NCBI GenBank assembly: GCA_019245115.1
Contig: JAFARZ010000422.1
Coordinates: 29,571-93,570, forward strand
DNA: 64,000 nt
Direction: 5' to 3'
Source: Streptosporangiaceae bacterium
Lineage (GTDB): Bacteria; Actinomycetota; Actinomycetes; Streptosporangiales; Streptosporangiaceae
The position numbers and the translations under genes are program-made. A model generated the notes under the pieces. It did no database searches. It worked only from the letters and a program-made list of their open reading frames with translations, and was not told the origin of the DNA. Shown piece after piece: positions 1 to 8,348 of the stretch (positions are counted from its first letter, which is position 1; each line of letters starts with the position of its first letter).

Positions 1-1
1 G

Positions 2-643
2 GCTGAGACGACGATCACCTGCACCGTCTACCGCTGGTCGCGGGAATCCTCGCCTGGCCAGTGCCTGAACGGCATTGTCCCGATCGGCAGGCTGCACAGC
101 GGTCACGAGTACCTGCTGCTGGATTCCCGCGGCAACACCGGCGTCAGCGAAGGCGAACTGTGCCTGACGGGCCCGCAGGTCACTCCCGGCTATCTCGATC
201 CGGCCGACGACACGGAACGATTTTTCATCCGCGGGCCCAGGCGGTGGTACCGGACAGGCGACCGGATGCGGCTGGCGGACAACGGGGACCTGTTGTTCCT
301 CGGCCGGACCGACAACCAGGTCCAGATCCAGGGCTGGCGGACGGAGCTGACCGAGATCGATCATCACATGCGCAGGTGTACCGGTATCCGGGACGCGGTC
401 ACGGTCAGTGTGACGATCGACGGCGCGCCGCAGCTCGTCGTGTTCTACACCGGTACGCCGGCTACGGCCGCCGAACTGGCCAGGCAGCTATTGAGGACGC
501 TGCCTCAGCAGATGCTCCCCCGCCACTACCAGCACGTCGATGAGCTGCCCTTGAGCGTGAACCGGAAGATCGACCGGCCGGCGTTGCGCGACCGCGCGCT
601 GGAGCTGTTCGGTCACGAGCAGGCGGCTCCAGCCAGGAGATGA
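2..643 (+). CDS. NRPS-type adenylation protein, C-terminal part (5' end outside window)
   Basis: The frame is open from the window edge and stops with TGA at 641-643. It encodes the C-terminal half of an amino-acid-activating adenylate-forming enzyme. Visible core motifs, in order, are PIGRL, GELCLTGPQVTPGYL, WYRTGD, GRTDNQVQIQGWRTEL (the hinge before the C-terminal subdomain) and LPLSVNRKIDRPAL, where the Lys is the expected A10 catalytic lysine. The DNQVQI-type hinge is typical of NRPS A domains rather than acyl-CoA synthetases. The protein ends soon after A10, so no carrier or condensation domain follows in the same polypeptide. The next ligase gene starts 9 bp downstream, which suggests co-transcription. 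The substrate cannot be read because the specificity-pocket half lies outside the window. Confidence 0.85.
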   Translation, partial: AETTITCTVYRWSRESSPGQCLNGIVPIGRLHSGHEYLLLDSRGNTGVSEGELCLTGPQVTPGYLDPADDTERFFIRGPRRWYRTGDRMRLADNGDLLFLGRTDNQVQIQGWRTELTEIDHHMRRCTGIRDAVTVSVTIDGAPQLVVFYTGTPATAAELARQLLRTLPQQMLPRHYQHVDELPLSVNRKIDRPALRDRALELFGHEQAAPARR

Positions 644-652
644 GGTAAACCG

Positions 653-2200
653 TTGAATGACCTCCACGCGGAGGGTTCCGCGCAGACCTTGCACGCATTG
701 CTGGATCACGCGGCCGCGACGGCGCCCGGGGCACGCGCGATACGGGACCCGGCCGACAGCTGGACGTATGCCCGCCTGGCCAGGCTCAGCCATGCCTTCA
801 GCGGGTGGCTCGCGGCACACGGGGTGTCCGCCGGGGACCGGGTGCTGGTCCAGTGTCCCAACCGCCGGGAAATGGTCGCCATGCTGTTTGGCTGCTCCCG
901 GCGCGGCGCGATATTCGTTCCGATCAATCCGGGTATGAAGCCGTTCCACCTGCGATCGGTCTTCGCCGACTGCGAGCCGCGCATCGCGCTCGTCGGCTAC
1001 GGCACAGCCGGGACGGTCCGCACGCTGACCCACGCCGACGTGCACGAACTGGACGCCGTATGGCCTGACGTGGAGAACTCCCCGGCATCCCCGCTCGGCG
1101 CCGCGGCCGGAGGCCCAGGCCAATTCAGCGAGGTGACCGGTGATGACGTCGCGGTGCTCATCTACACCTCCGGAAGTACCGCCGCGCCGAAGGCGGTCGT
1201 CTGCCCGCACGCCCAGATGGTCTTCGCGGCCGCCGCGATCAACTCGGTGCTCGGCTACCAGCACGACGATGTTGTCTTCTGCCGGCTTCCGCTGTCATTC
1301 GACTACGGTCTGTACCAGATCCTGCTCGCCTGCCTGGCCCGGGCCGAAGTGATCCTGGCCGGCGGCGAACCCGACGTGACCCTGTTGCGCCAGATCCGGC
1401 AGGCCGGCTCGACCGTGGTACCGCTCGTGCCATCACTGGCGACCATTCTCACCACTCTCGCCGGGCGTGACCCGGGTGCGAGCAGCGTCCGGCTGTTCAC
1501 GAACACCGGCGCGGCCCTGCCACAGGCCACCATCGACGCGTTGCGCGACCGGTTCCCCGGTGCGCGGGTGGCCCGGATGTTCGGCACCACCGAGTGCAAG
1601 CGCATCAGCATCATGCGACCCGAGTCTGAGTTCGAGCGCCCAGGATCGGTCGGGCTCCCGCTGCCGGGAACCGAGATAACCATCCTGGACGAGTCGGGAG
1701 CACCGGTGCCGGCCGGGCAGACCGGTGAGATCGCGGTCCGCGGTCCGCATGTCATGGCCGGGTACTGGCGGGCACCCGAGGTCAGCGCCCGCACCTTCCG
1801 CCGGGATGAGGAAACCGGCCAGGTCCGGTTGCACACCGGCGATTACGGTCACCTCGACGAGGACGGCTATCTGTACTTCGAGGGCCGGCGGGACGACATG
1901 TTCAAGCACAAGGGAGCCAGGGTGAGCACCCTGGAGATCGAGGCGGCCGCGATGGACATCCCCGGAGTCCGCGGCGCCGTGGTGCTGCCGCCCGTCGACG
2001 GGGGCGAGCTGGAGATCTGCGTCGCGGCCGAGCTATCACCGAGCACCGTCCTGCGTGAGCTGGCTGCCCGCCTGGAATCGGCCAAGGTCCCGGACACCTG
2101 CCACATCCTGGACGATATTCCCCTCACGCTCAACGGGAAGAACGATAAGCGGAACTCCAGGCCGTCGAACGTGCCGGAACTCCGCCAGCGGTCGATGTAG
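653..2200 (+). CDS. AMP-dependent acyl/amino acid ligase (ANL superfamily)
   Basis: Class I adenylate-forming enzyme of 515 aa starting at TTG 653, after a purine-rich stretch (aggagatgagg) that ends about 6 nt upstream. The P-loop-like A3 motif YTSGSTAAPK lies near residue 170, then FGTTE, then GDYGHLDEDGYLYFEGRRDDMFKHKGARVS (A7-A8), and LNGKNDK carries the A10 lysine. It would activate a carboxylate as acyl-AMP for transfer to CoA, a carrier or an amine. It is probably cotranscribed with the preceding A-domain gene. The last residues after NGKNDKR are encoded opposite the end of the monooxygenase gene, so the original stop may have been lost. A 30-bp repeat encoding AAAGGPGQFS (1100-1129) sits in frame shortly before the A3 motif and looks like an insertion. 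Confidence 0.85.
   Translation: MNDLHAEGSAQTLHALLDHAAATAPGARAIRDPADSWTYARLARLSHAFSGWLAAHGVSAGDRVLVQCPNRREMVAMLFGCSRRGAIFVPINPGMKPFHLRSVFADCEPRIALVGYGTAGTVRTLTHADVHELDAVWPDVENSPASPLGAAAGGPGQFSEVTGDDVAVLIYTSGSTAAPKAVVCPHAQMVFAAAAINSVLGYQHDDVVFCRLPLSFDYGLYQILLACLARAEVILAGGEPDVTLLRQIRQAGSTVVPLVPSLATILTTLAGRDPGASSVRLFTNTGAALPQATIDALRDRFPGARVARMFGTTECKRISIMRPESEFERPGSVGLPLPGTEITILDESGAPVPAGQTGEIAVRGPHVMAGYWRAPEVSARTFRRDEETGQVRLHTGDYGHLDEDGYLYFEGRRDDMFKHKGARVSTLEIEAAAMDIPGVRGAVVLPPVDGGELEICVAAELSPSTVLRELAARLESAKVPDTCHILDDIPLTLNGKNDKRNSRPSNVPELRQRSM
1100..1129 (+). repeat. 30-bp dispersed coding repeat, copy 1
   Basis: A 30-bp unit that reads AAAGGPGQFS in the ligase frame. An identical unit starts the tandem array in dppA (39925-40014), and a copy with one base difference lies in the esterase gene (31856-31885), where it is read in the opposite direction. 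It sits in a variable region of the ligase just before the A3 motif, where a loop insertion would be tolerated. Confidence 0.85.
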
Positions 2201-3936
2201 CTGAAGAAGGCCCTCGGCCCCCAGGGGAACCCGACGCGCAGCCTCCCCCAGGGGCCGGGATCCTGCCCTTCGTAGTTGTAGTACCCCGGCGTGCAGTCCG
2301 GTGACGGCCAGGTGAGCGCCGGGCCGGACAGCAGCATGCTGACCCAGTCGTCCTCGGCCTTCCTGGTCGCCTCGACCTCGGCGAATCCCCCCTCGCGGGC
2401 ATGCTTGATGACCGCGGCTATGGTCCGGGCTGACTCGGCCAGGTCGTGCGGGAAGTTGAACAGCATGTTCGCCCCCTGCGGGCCCTGTGCGATGAAGACG
2501 TTCGGGAAACCGTGCACATGGATGCCGTGCAGGGTGCGCATGCCCGCGCTCCAGTGGGCGGACAGCCGCACCCCGTCCCGGCCGGTCATGTCGAAGCCGG
2601 CGCGCGGGGTGAAGGGCGTGCCCACCTCGAAGCCCGAGGCGTAGATGATGCAGTCCACCTCGTACTCATCGCCGCCGGCGACGACACCGCGCGGGGTGAT
2701 CCGGGTGACGCCCTGCCCGTCGGTGTCGACGAGATGCGTATTGGGGCGGTTGTAGGCCTGGAGGTACTCGTCGTGAAAGCATGGCCGCTTGCAGAACTGG
2801 CGGTACCAGGCCTTCAGCTTCCGGGCCGTCTCGCGGTCGGTGACAACGGAGTCGACCCGGGCCCGGATCTCCTCCATCTTCTCGAAATCGGAATCATCCC
2901 AGGCGGCCGCCATGGCCGCGGGGGTGCGGTGCTCCGGGGCCAGTGCGGCGACCCGGGAGCGGGTACGCCGGGCCGCCGCGCTCCAGTTGTCCAGCACCAG
3001 GTCCTCATGCACCGTGCCGCCCAGCACGTTGGCGGCCCAGTTCTCCATCCACCGCTGCTGCCACCCGGGGGTGGCGATCGTCGCGAACCACTCCGGATCG
3101 GTCGGGCGGTTGCCCCTGACGTCGACCGACGACGGCGTCCGCTGGAACACGTACAGTTCCCGGCACGCCCGCGCCAGGTGCGGGACGCACTGCACGGCGG
3201 TGGCGCCCGTCCCGATGATGGCGACCCGCTTGTCCGCCAGCCTGTGCATCGGCGCGCCCAGGTGGTCGCCGCCGGTGTAGTCATAGTCCCACCGGCTGGT
3301 ATGGAACCAGTGACCGGCGAAATCCGCGATCCCCGGGATACCGGGCAGCTTGGCGACGTGCAGCGGGCCGATGCCCATGCCGACGAACTGGGCGGTCATC
3401 TCATCGCCCCGATCGGTCCTGATGATCCAGCGCGAGCGCGATCCGTCCCACTCGAGGTTCTTCACCTCGGTGTGGAACAACGCGTCGTCGTACAGGCCAT
3501 ATTGCTTGCCGATGCGCTGGCAGTGCTCGAGAATCTCCGGCGCGTGGGCGTATTTCTCGGTCGGCATGTGGCCGGTCTCTTCAAGCAGCGGCATATATAT
3601 GAACGACGCGGTGTCGCACTGGGCCCCCGGGTAGCGGTTCCAGTACCAGGCGCCGCCGAAGTCGCCGCCCTTGTCGAGGATGCGGACGTCGTCAACGCCG
3701 GCCTCCTTGAGCCGCGCGCCGTTGATCAGGCCGGCCAGTCCGCCGCCGATGAACACCACCGTCCGGTGGTCGGTCCTGGGCGGGCGCGGGACCCGCGTCG
3801 TGTACGGGTCCTGACCGGCCAGCCGCTGGTACTGGCGGTTACCGTCCGGACGGAGCCGTTTGTCGCGCTCTTGCCGGTATTTGCGGAGTAGGGCCTCTTT
3901 GTCGATGGACGTGCCGTCCGGCCTCAGCGCGGTCAT
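1867..3936 (-). CDS. Baeyer-Villiger-type flavin monooxygenase
   Basis: FAD- and NADPH-dependent monooxygenase that would insert oxygen into a ketone or related substrate. The FAD fold motif GGGLAGL is near residue 62. The Baeyer-Villiger fingerprint F-x-G-x-x-x-H-T-x-x-W-D (FAGHWFHTSRWD) is near residue 205, followed by the NADPH Rossmann motif GTGATAVQ. The start at ATG 3936 overlaps the TGA of the upstream amine oxidase gene (ATGA), which indicates translational coupling. Family similarity ends around YIDRWRSSGTFDGLEF (about 2140-2200). The frame then runs about 90 more codons antisense to the ligase gene, so the functional C-terminus is probably near 2130 and its native stop is missing. 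The pairing with an amine oxidase suggests sequential oxidation steps. Confidence 0.88.
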   Translation of the reverse strand: MTALRPDGTSIDKEALLRKYRQERDKRLRPDGNRQYQRLAGQDPYTTRVPRPPRTDHRTVVFIGGGLAGLINGARLKEAGVDDVRILDKGGDFGGAWYWNRYPGAQCDTASFIYMPLLEETGHMPTEKYAHAPEILEHCQRIGKQYGLYDDALFHTEVKNLEWDGSRSRWIIRTDRGDEMTAQFVGMGIGPLHVAKLPGIPGIADFAGHWFHTSRWDYDYTGGDHLGAPMHRLADKRVAIIGTGATAVQCVPHLARACRELYVFQRTPSSVDVRGNRPTDPEWFATIATPGWQQRWMENWAANVLGGTVHEDLVLDNWSAAARRTRSRVAALAPEHRTPAAMAAAWDDSDFEKMEEIRARVDSVVTDRETARKLKAWYRQFCKRPCFHDEYLQAYNRPNTHLVDTDGQGVTRITPRGVVAGGDEYEVDCIIYASGFEVGTPFTPRAGFDMTGRDGVRLSAHWSAGMRTLHGIHVHGFPNVFIAQGPQGANMLFNFPHDLAESARTIAAVIKHAREGGFAEVEATRKAEDDWVSMLLSGPALTWPSPDCTPGYYNYEGQDPGPWGRLRVGFPWGPRAFFSYIDRWRSSGTFDGLEFRLSFFPLSVRGISSRMWQVSGTLADSRRAASSRRTVLGDSSAATQISSSPPSTGGSTTAPRTPGMSIAAASISRVLTLAPLCLNMSSRRPSKYR

Positions 3937-5855
3937 GCGCCCGTACGGCAGTGGCTGCGCAGCGGTGGGGCCAGGTCGATGGCCGGGTTGCCGTCGAAGA
4001 ACCCCGCCGGTTTCAGTGTGAACCCGGTGTATTCGCACGGCATCACCGGGAAGTCCTCTGGCTGGCAGAAATGTGTCGTGCCAACCGTGTGCCACAGCAC
4101 GATATCGGTGTCCGTCACCGGCCGGTCGGCGGCGGTCCACGCGGGAAGCCCGGCACCGCCCGGATGCTGATTCGGGAAGTCACCGGCGGGCCGCTGCTCG
4201 TCCGCGTGGTATGGCGTCACCCACAGATGCTTGGTGGCGAACGCCGCGCGCGCGGTGATGGCCGCCGGCTCCTGGGCGAGCAGCGGAGCGCTGGCCTGCG
4301 GGATGAGCTTGTACCCGACGGGCTCGCCGCAGGCGTTGAGCGAGCGGTGATTTACCACCTTCCAGCATCGCGCCCGCTCCGGCGCGGCCATCCGTTGGGC
4401 GGCTGACTCTGTCTCCAGCAGCGTGGCCTGGGCGGTGAAGGCGTTCCCGTACGGGTTTGCGGGCCCCTGCGGCACCGGCATGGCGTCCACCTCGTACACC
4501 GAGTTCACCGGGCCGTCCAGGCACATGTCGAGGCGGTAGCAGAACATGTGCTGATGATGGGGGCCGGCGAGTTCGGGCGTGACCGGGTTGGCGTAGGGCA
4601 CCCGGGCGCCCGGCTGGACGGCCTGCGTCTGGATGATCCCCGTCAGCTTGACCTCGGCCGCGATGGTGCCGTCCAGGTAGAAGTACCAGAAGAAGCCGTA
4701 GTCGTAGTTGCTTACCGTCGCGAAGGAGGACACCACCATCCGGCGCGACCGGCGTACCTCACTTGTTCCGCTGGCGAGATCTGTGTGCTTCCATAGGACT
4801 CCGTAATCCTCCTCATGCAGGCAGATGGCCCGCGGCAGGGTGCTGGCATTCCCGTCCTCGTCCACCTGGACCGCGTCGAGGTAGACGATCTCTCCCAGGC
4901 AGTCGCAGCCGAGCTCCAGAGAATTAGCCGCCTTGCCGAGGCCGCCATCACCGGCGTCGAACGCGTTCTTCCACCAGTGGTTGGGCGACGCCGACCCGTA
5001 GGGCACCACCATCTCCGGCATGCTGGCCCGGTAGATGACCGGCCGCGTGCGCTCGCCGTCGATATAGCAGATCTCGTGCAGCACCAGCCCCTCGATGGGA
5101 TGCATCGACACCCGCATCTGCCACGGCCCCCAGCGCAGGCACCCGTCCGAGGTGGTGAAACCCGGGCCGAGCGGCTGGACGATCTCCAGCGGGGCGAGCT
5201 CACGCAGTATGCCCTGACTGGCCGCGTCGTATCTGCCGCTCGCGGCCGGAACCGGCACCGGTTCTCCATCGAAGATCTCCAGGACCTCACCCGTGTCACG
5301 ATCGGCGATGGCCACCAGGTTCTCCACCGGACGCGCGTACGGATTGCCGCCCGGACCGTCGAGGACGTAGGCGACCCCGCGTGCCAGGCGGCGGCCGGAT
5401 GCATCGATATCGAGCCCGAAGTTGCTGGCCGGCCACGGATCCACCTGCACGCACGACATATCAGTAATGCCGCGCCTGGCCAGGGCCGCGCGGAACCCCG
5501 GATCGGACTTGATCTGTTCCGCGTTGGCCACCCATTCCTCGACCATGATGGGCGGCTGTTCGCCGGTGATGCGGCTCGCCACCGACTGATCATCCAGGCA
5601 GACGGTCACCAGCCAGGTGGTCTGAGTTGACCGGTCGTACAAGACACAGAGCACTTCTCTGGGGACGGCTTGACCGTCCCAGCCGAGAACCGCTTCCTTG
5701 GGGGGTTCGACGAGGGCGCAGTAGACGACACGGGTGCCGCGGCCGACACCGGAGCCGAGCGCGAGCTGGCATGCGGTGGCGGCCTCGGTCACGGTGAGCG
5801 GAGCCAGCGGATGACGAGCCCCTACCGTTTCGCTGGCTGTCTGCGTCATCGTCAT
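3933..5855 (-). CDS. Copper-containing primary amine oxidase
   Basis: Quinoprotein of 640 aa converting a primary amine plus O2 to an aldehyde, ammonia and H2O2. The topaquinone precursor motif N-Y-D-Y is present near residue 382 (NYDYGFFWYFYLDG). The catalytic-base region FDAGDGGLG is near residue 300. Copper ligands are the HQH of HQHMFCYRLDM and the His of THFCQPEDFPVMP. The C-terminal GFFDGNPAIDL is typical of the family. Length matches actinobacterial enzymes. It is the promoter-proximal gene of a two-gene operon with the monooxygenase and is divergent from the SDR gene. No signal peptide is evident, so it is probably cytoplasmic. Confidence 0.93.
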   Translation of the reverse strand: MTMTQTASETVGARHPLAPLTVTEAATACQLALGSGVGRGTRVVYCALVEPPKEAVLGWDGQAVPREVLCVLYDRSTQTTWLVTVCLDDQSVASRITGEQPPIMVEEWVANAEQIKSDPGFRAALARRGITDMSCVQVDPWPASNFGLDIDASGRRLARGVAYVLDGPGGNPYARPVENLVAIADRDTGEVLEIFDGEPVPVPAASGRYDAASQGILRELAPLEIVQPLGPGFTTSDGCLRWGPWQMRVSMHPIEGLVLHEICYIDGERTRPVIYRASMPEMVVPYGSASPNHWWKNAFDAGDGGLGKAANSLELGCDCLGEIVYLDAVQVDEDGNASTLPRAICLHEEDYGVLWKHTDLASGTSEVRRSRRMVVSSFATVSNYDYGFFWYFYLDGTIAAEVKLTGIIQTQAVQPGARVPYANPVTPELAGPHHQHMFCYRLDMCLDGPVNSVYEVDAMPVPQGPANPYGNAFTAQATLLETESAAQRMAAPERARCWKVVNHRSLNACGEPVGYKLIPQASAPLLAQEPAAITARAAFATKHLWVTPYHADEQRPAGDFPNQHPGGAGLPAWTAADRPVTDTDIVLWHTVGTTHFCQPEDFPVMPCEYTGFTLKPAGFFDGNPAIDLAPPLRSHCRTGA

Positions 5856-5900
5856 CAGGCATCTCCGTCCTTTGACCAGGTACTGACGAGCGGTTTCGAT

Positions 5901-5942
5901 GTGTAATCCAGGGTGTGTAATCCAGGGTGCGTAATCCAGGAT
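5901..5942. promoter_or_regulatory. Three tandem 14-bp repeats in a divergent promoter region
   Basis: Three head-to-tail copies of gtgtaatccagggt (5901-5914, 5915-5928, and 5929-5942 with two changes) occupy the intergenic space between the amine oxidase start (5855) and the SDR start (5978). The 14-bp period and the position are what tandem regulator sites would look like, but no regulator is identified. Confidence 0.5.
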
Positions 5943-5977
5943 GTGTCTTCCGGCACGCTCACGAGAAGGGACAAGCG

Positions 5978-6862
5978 ATGCGACATCTGGCAGGCAAGAT
6001 CGCGGTTGTCACCGGCGCGGCCAGCGGTATCGGACTGGCCTTGAGCAGGCGCCTGGGGGCGGACGGGATGAGCGTGATGATGGCGGACGTGGAGGAGACG
6101 GCGCTAGCGGCGGCCGCGGAGGAACTTTCCGCGGAAGGCATCGAAGTGGCCGCCACGGTCACCGATGTCAGCGACGCGGAGTCCGTTGACGCCCTGGCCA
6201 GCGCCACGCTCCGGCGCTTCGGCGCGGTGCATGTGCTCTGCAACAACGCGGGCGTGTCGCGGGGCGGGCCGGCCTGGGATATCCCGCTGTCGATGTGGGG
6301 ATGGATCGCGGGTGTCAATCTCTTCGGCATCGTGCACGGCATCCGGTCATTCGTACCGCACCTGATCGCGCAGCGGGAAGGCCATGTGGTCAACACCGCC
6401 TCCATGGGAGGAATGCTCGCCGGACCATGGATGAGCCCTTACCACGCCACCAAATACGCGGCAGTGGCGATATCGGAATCCCTTTACCACGAGCTGGCCG
6501 CCGTTGGCTCGCCGGTGCGGGTGTCCGTGCTCTGCCCCGGGATGGTGCGCACCAGGATTCATGAGGCTTACCGCAACTGGCCGGCCAGGTATGGCGCCTG
6601 GCCGGTTGTCCATGACTCACCGGCCATCGCGAAATGGCGGCAGACGGCGAGCGCGCGGGTCGGAGCGGGACACGACCCGGCGACCATAGCCACCGCCGTC
6701 CGCGACGCCATTCTGCGCGAGCAGTTCTGGATCCTCACTCATCCCGAATTCGGCGACGCGCTCCGTGACAAGTACGACGGGGCCCTGGAGGGGCGCAATC
6801 CGCGGCTCCTGCCCTTACCCGCGTTCAACCGCCTAACTGCGGCACTCGAACGCGCGAAATGA
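5978..6862 (+). CDS. Short-chain dehydrogenase/reductase
   Basis: Classical SDR oxidoreductase of 294 aa. The cofactor motif TGAASGIG is near residue 12, followed by NNAG and the catalytic tetrad elements Ser (NTASMGG) and Y-x-x-x-K (YHATK, near residue 154). ATG 5978 is preferred over an in-frame ATG at 5927, because gagaaggga precedes it at good spacing and the protein then begins directly with the Rossmann strand. Its 3' end overlaps the convergent phosphopantetheinyl transferase gene by 38 bp. The substrate is unknown; the context suggests an alcohol/ketone step in the local pathway. Confidence 0.88.
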   Translation: MRHLAGKIAVVTGAASGIGLALSRRLGADGMSVMMADVEETALAAAAEELSAEGIEVAATVTDVSDAESVDALASATLRRFGAVHVLCNNAGVSRGGPAWDIPLSMWGWIAGVNLFGIVHGIRSFVPHLIAQREGHVVNTASMGGMLAGPWMSPYHATKYAAVAISESLYHELAAVGSPVRVSVLCPGMVRTRIHEAYRNWPARYGAWPVVHDSPAIAKWRQTASARVGAGHDPATIATAVRDAILREQFWILTHPEFGDALRDKYDGALEGRNPRLLPLPAFNRLTAALERAK

Positions 6863-7502
6863 CAATCGCGGTAACAATAAGGCCGTCACTGATCAGCCAC
6901 CGGCCATTGAACCCGGTAAGCGCCTCGCCGTTCACGACCGGGCCCTCAACCAGCAGCCGCGCACTGAACGTGCGGCAGTCCGGATCAAAGTCGACGACCG
7001 CGTCTTCGAAGCCGAGCCATCGTCCGGTCAGCGGGAACCATGCCTTGTAGACGGTTTCCTTGGCGCAGAACAGCATGCGGTCCCAGCGCATCCGCGGAAC
7101 GGCCGCGGCCAGCGCGGCCACCCTCGCCTGCTCGTCCGGGGAGGCCACCGCCCCGAGCACTCCGTCCGGCAGCTTGTCGTGCGGCTCGGCGTCCAGGCCG
7201 ATGGTGACTATGTCCCGGTCGAAAGCGACCGCGGAGGCCCGGTATCCGGCACAGTGCGTGATGCTACCCACCACGCCTGGCGGCCACTGCGGAGCGCCGC
7301 GCGTCCCGGGCACGATGGGCACGGGCGGGATGCCGAGCCGGGCCAGCGCGGCACGGGCGCAGGCCCGGGCCGTCGTGAATTCCCTTCGCCGTTTGTCCAC
7401 CGCATTGGCGATGACAGCTTCCTCATCGCGGAACAGCGTCGCCGGGAGGTCCCCGAACGCCTCCTCCCCGGCCACCTCCGGTGGCAGCAGGTCCTGGATC
7501 AC
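6825..7502 (-). CDS. 4'-phosphopantetheinyl transferase, Sfp/EntD type
   Basis: Transfers the 4'-phosphopantetheine arm of CoA to a serine of carrier proteins. The Mg-binding motif GLDAEPHD is near residue 100 and FCAKETVYKAWFP near residue 145; the latter is the signature W/F-x-x-K-E-A/T-x-x-K. The GTG start at 7502 is chosen because it overlaps the TGA of the upstream phosphoesterase gene (GTGA) and gives 225 aa, the usual size; the longer upstream reading lacks family features. Its presence implies carrier proteins in the pathway, but none is encoded inside this window. Confidence 0.88.
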   Translation of the reverse strand: MIQDLLPPEVAGEEAFGDLPATLFRDEEAVIANAVDKRRREFTTARACARAALARLGIPPVPIVPGTRGAPQWPPGVVGSITHCAGYRASAVAFDRDIVTIGLDAEPHDKLPDGVLGAVASPDEQARVAALAAAVPRMRWDRMLFCAKETVYKAWFPLTGRWLGFEDAVVDFDPDCRTFSARLLVEGPVVNGEALTGFNGRWLISDGLIVTAIVISRVRVPQLGG

Positions 7503-8347
7503 GCCGGACCGCTCTCGGTCGCGGGTACCGGCAGGATCTGCCGTGGCACTCGCGGAGGGCGGGCGCGATGCTTCCACTCCCGCGGGTAGCCGAGCGACAC
7601 CTCCACGAACCGGACGCCGTCGTACCAGGTCGTCCTGGGAATGTGCAGATGACCGTAGACCACCGCGGCCGCGTTGAACCGGACATGCCAGTCACTGGTA
7701 CGCGTCGTGCCGCACCACTGGGCGAACTCCGGGTACCGGAGGACCCGCGTCGGCTCCCGGACCAGGGGATAATGCGACACGAAGACAACCTGCCGCGCGG
7801 GATCCAGCGCGGCGAGCCGTTGTTCGGTGGCCGCTACCCTCGCCCAGCACCAGGCTTCGCGGCTGGGGAACGGATCGTGAAACAGCATCGCCTCGTCGCT
7901 GCACACGATGCCGGTCTGGTAGGCATAGGCCAGCCCCTGCTCCTTGGTGGCCGCGCCGTCCGGCAGGAACGTGTAGTCATACAGCAGGAACAAGGGCACG
8001 ATCGTCACGGCATCGCCCGCTCCCTCCCACACCGGGTAAGGATCCTCGGGAGTGACGATGCCGAGGCCGCGGCACATCTGGACGAGATACTGGTAGCGCT
8101 CCTCACCGCGCAACCGGATCGGGTCGTCGCGATGCGTCCACAGCTCGTGATTGCCGGGAGTCCACACGACCTTGACGAAACGCTCACTGAGCGTACGCAA
8201 CGCCCACTCGATATCCGTGGACAATTCCCCGACGTCGCCCGCCACCAGCAGCCAGTCGCCCTCGGATGACGGACGGGTGCCCTCGAGAATCTCCCGGTTC
8301 TCCGGGAAGGCCACATGGAAGTCACTCAGCGCCAGCAGGTTGGGCAT
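7499..8347 (-). CDS. Metallophosphoesterase (calcineurin-like)
   Basis: Binuclear-metal phosphoesterase of 282 aa. All expected blocks are present: SDFH near the N-terminus, AGDVGEL, PGNHELW, VSHYPL and the C-terminal YGHLH. ATG 8347 lies one base after the TGA of the upstream hydrolase gene, and the protein then starts with MPNLLALSDFH, as expected. It sits in a minus-strand operon of hydrolase, phosphoesterase and phosphopantetheinyl transferase. A role in removing a phosphate, or in turnover of a phosphopantetheine/CoA derivative, is possible but not shown. Confidence 0.85.
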   Translation of the reverse strand: MPNLLALSDFHVAFPENREILEGTRPSSEGDWLLVAGDVGELSTDIEWALRTLSERFVKVVWTPGNHELWTHRDDPIRLRGEERYQYLVQMCRGLGIVTPEDPYPVWEGAGDAVTIVPLFLLYDYTFLPDGAATKEQGLAYAYQTGIVCSDEAMLFHDPFPSREAWCWARVAATEQRLAALDPARQVVFVSHYPLVREPTRVLRYPEFAQWCGTTRTSDWHVRFNAAAVVYGHLHIPRTTWYDGVRFVEVSLGYPREWKHRARPPRVPRQILPVPATESGPA

Positions 8348-8348
8348 G

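Noticed and set aside
2446..3891. 481-codon plus-strand frame antisense to the monooxygenase
   Set aside because: No protein features, and the opposite strand encodes all Baeyer-Villiger signatures.
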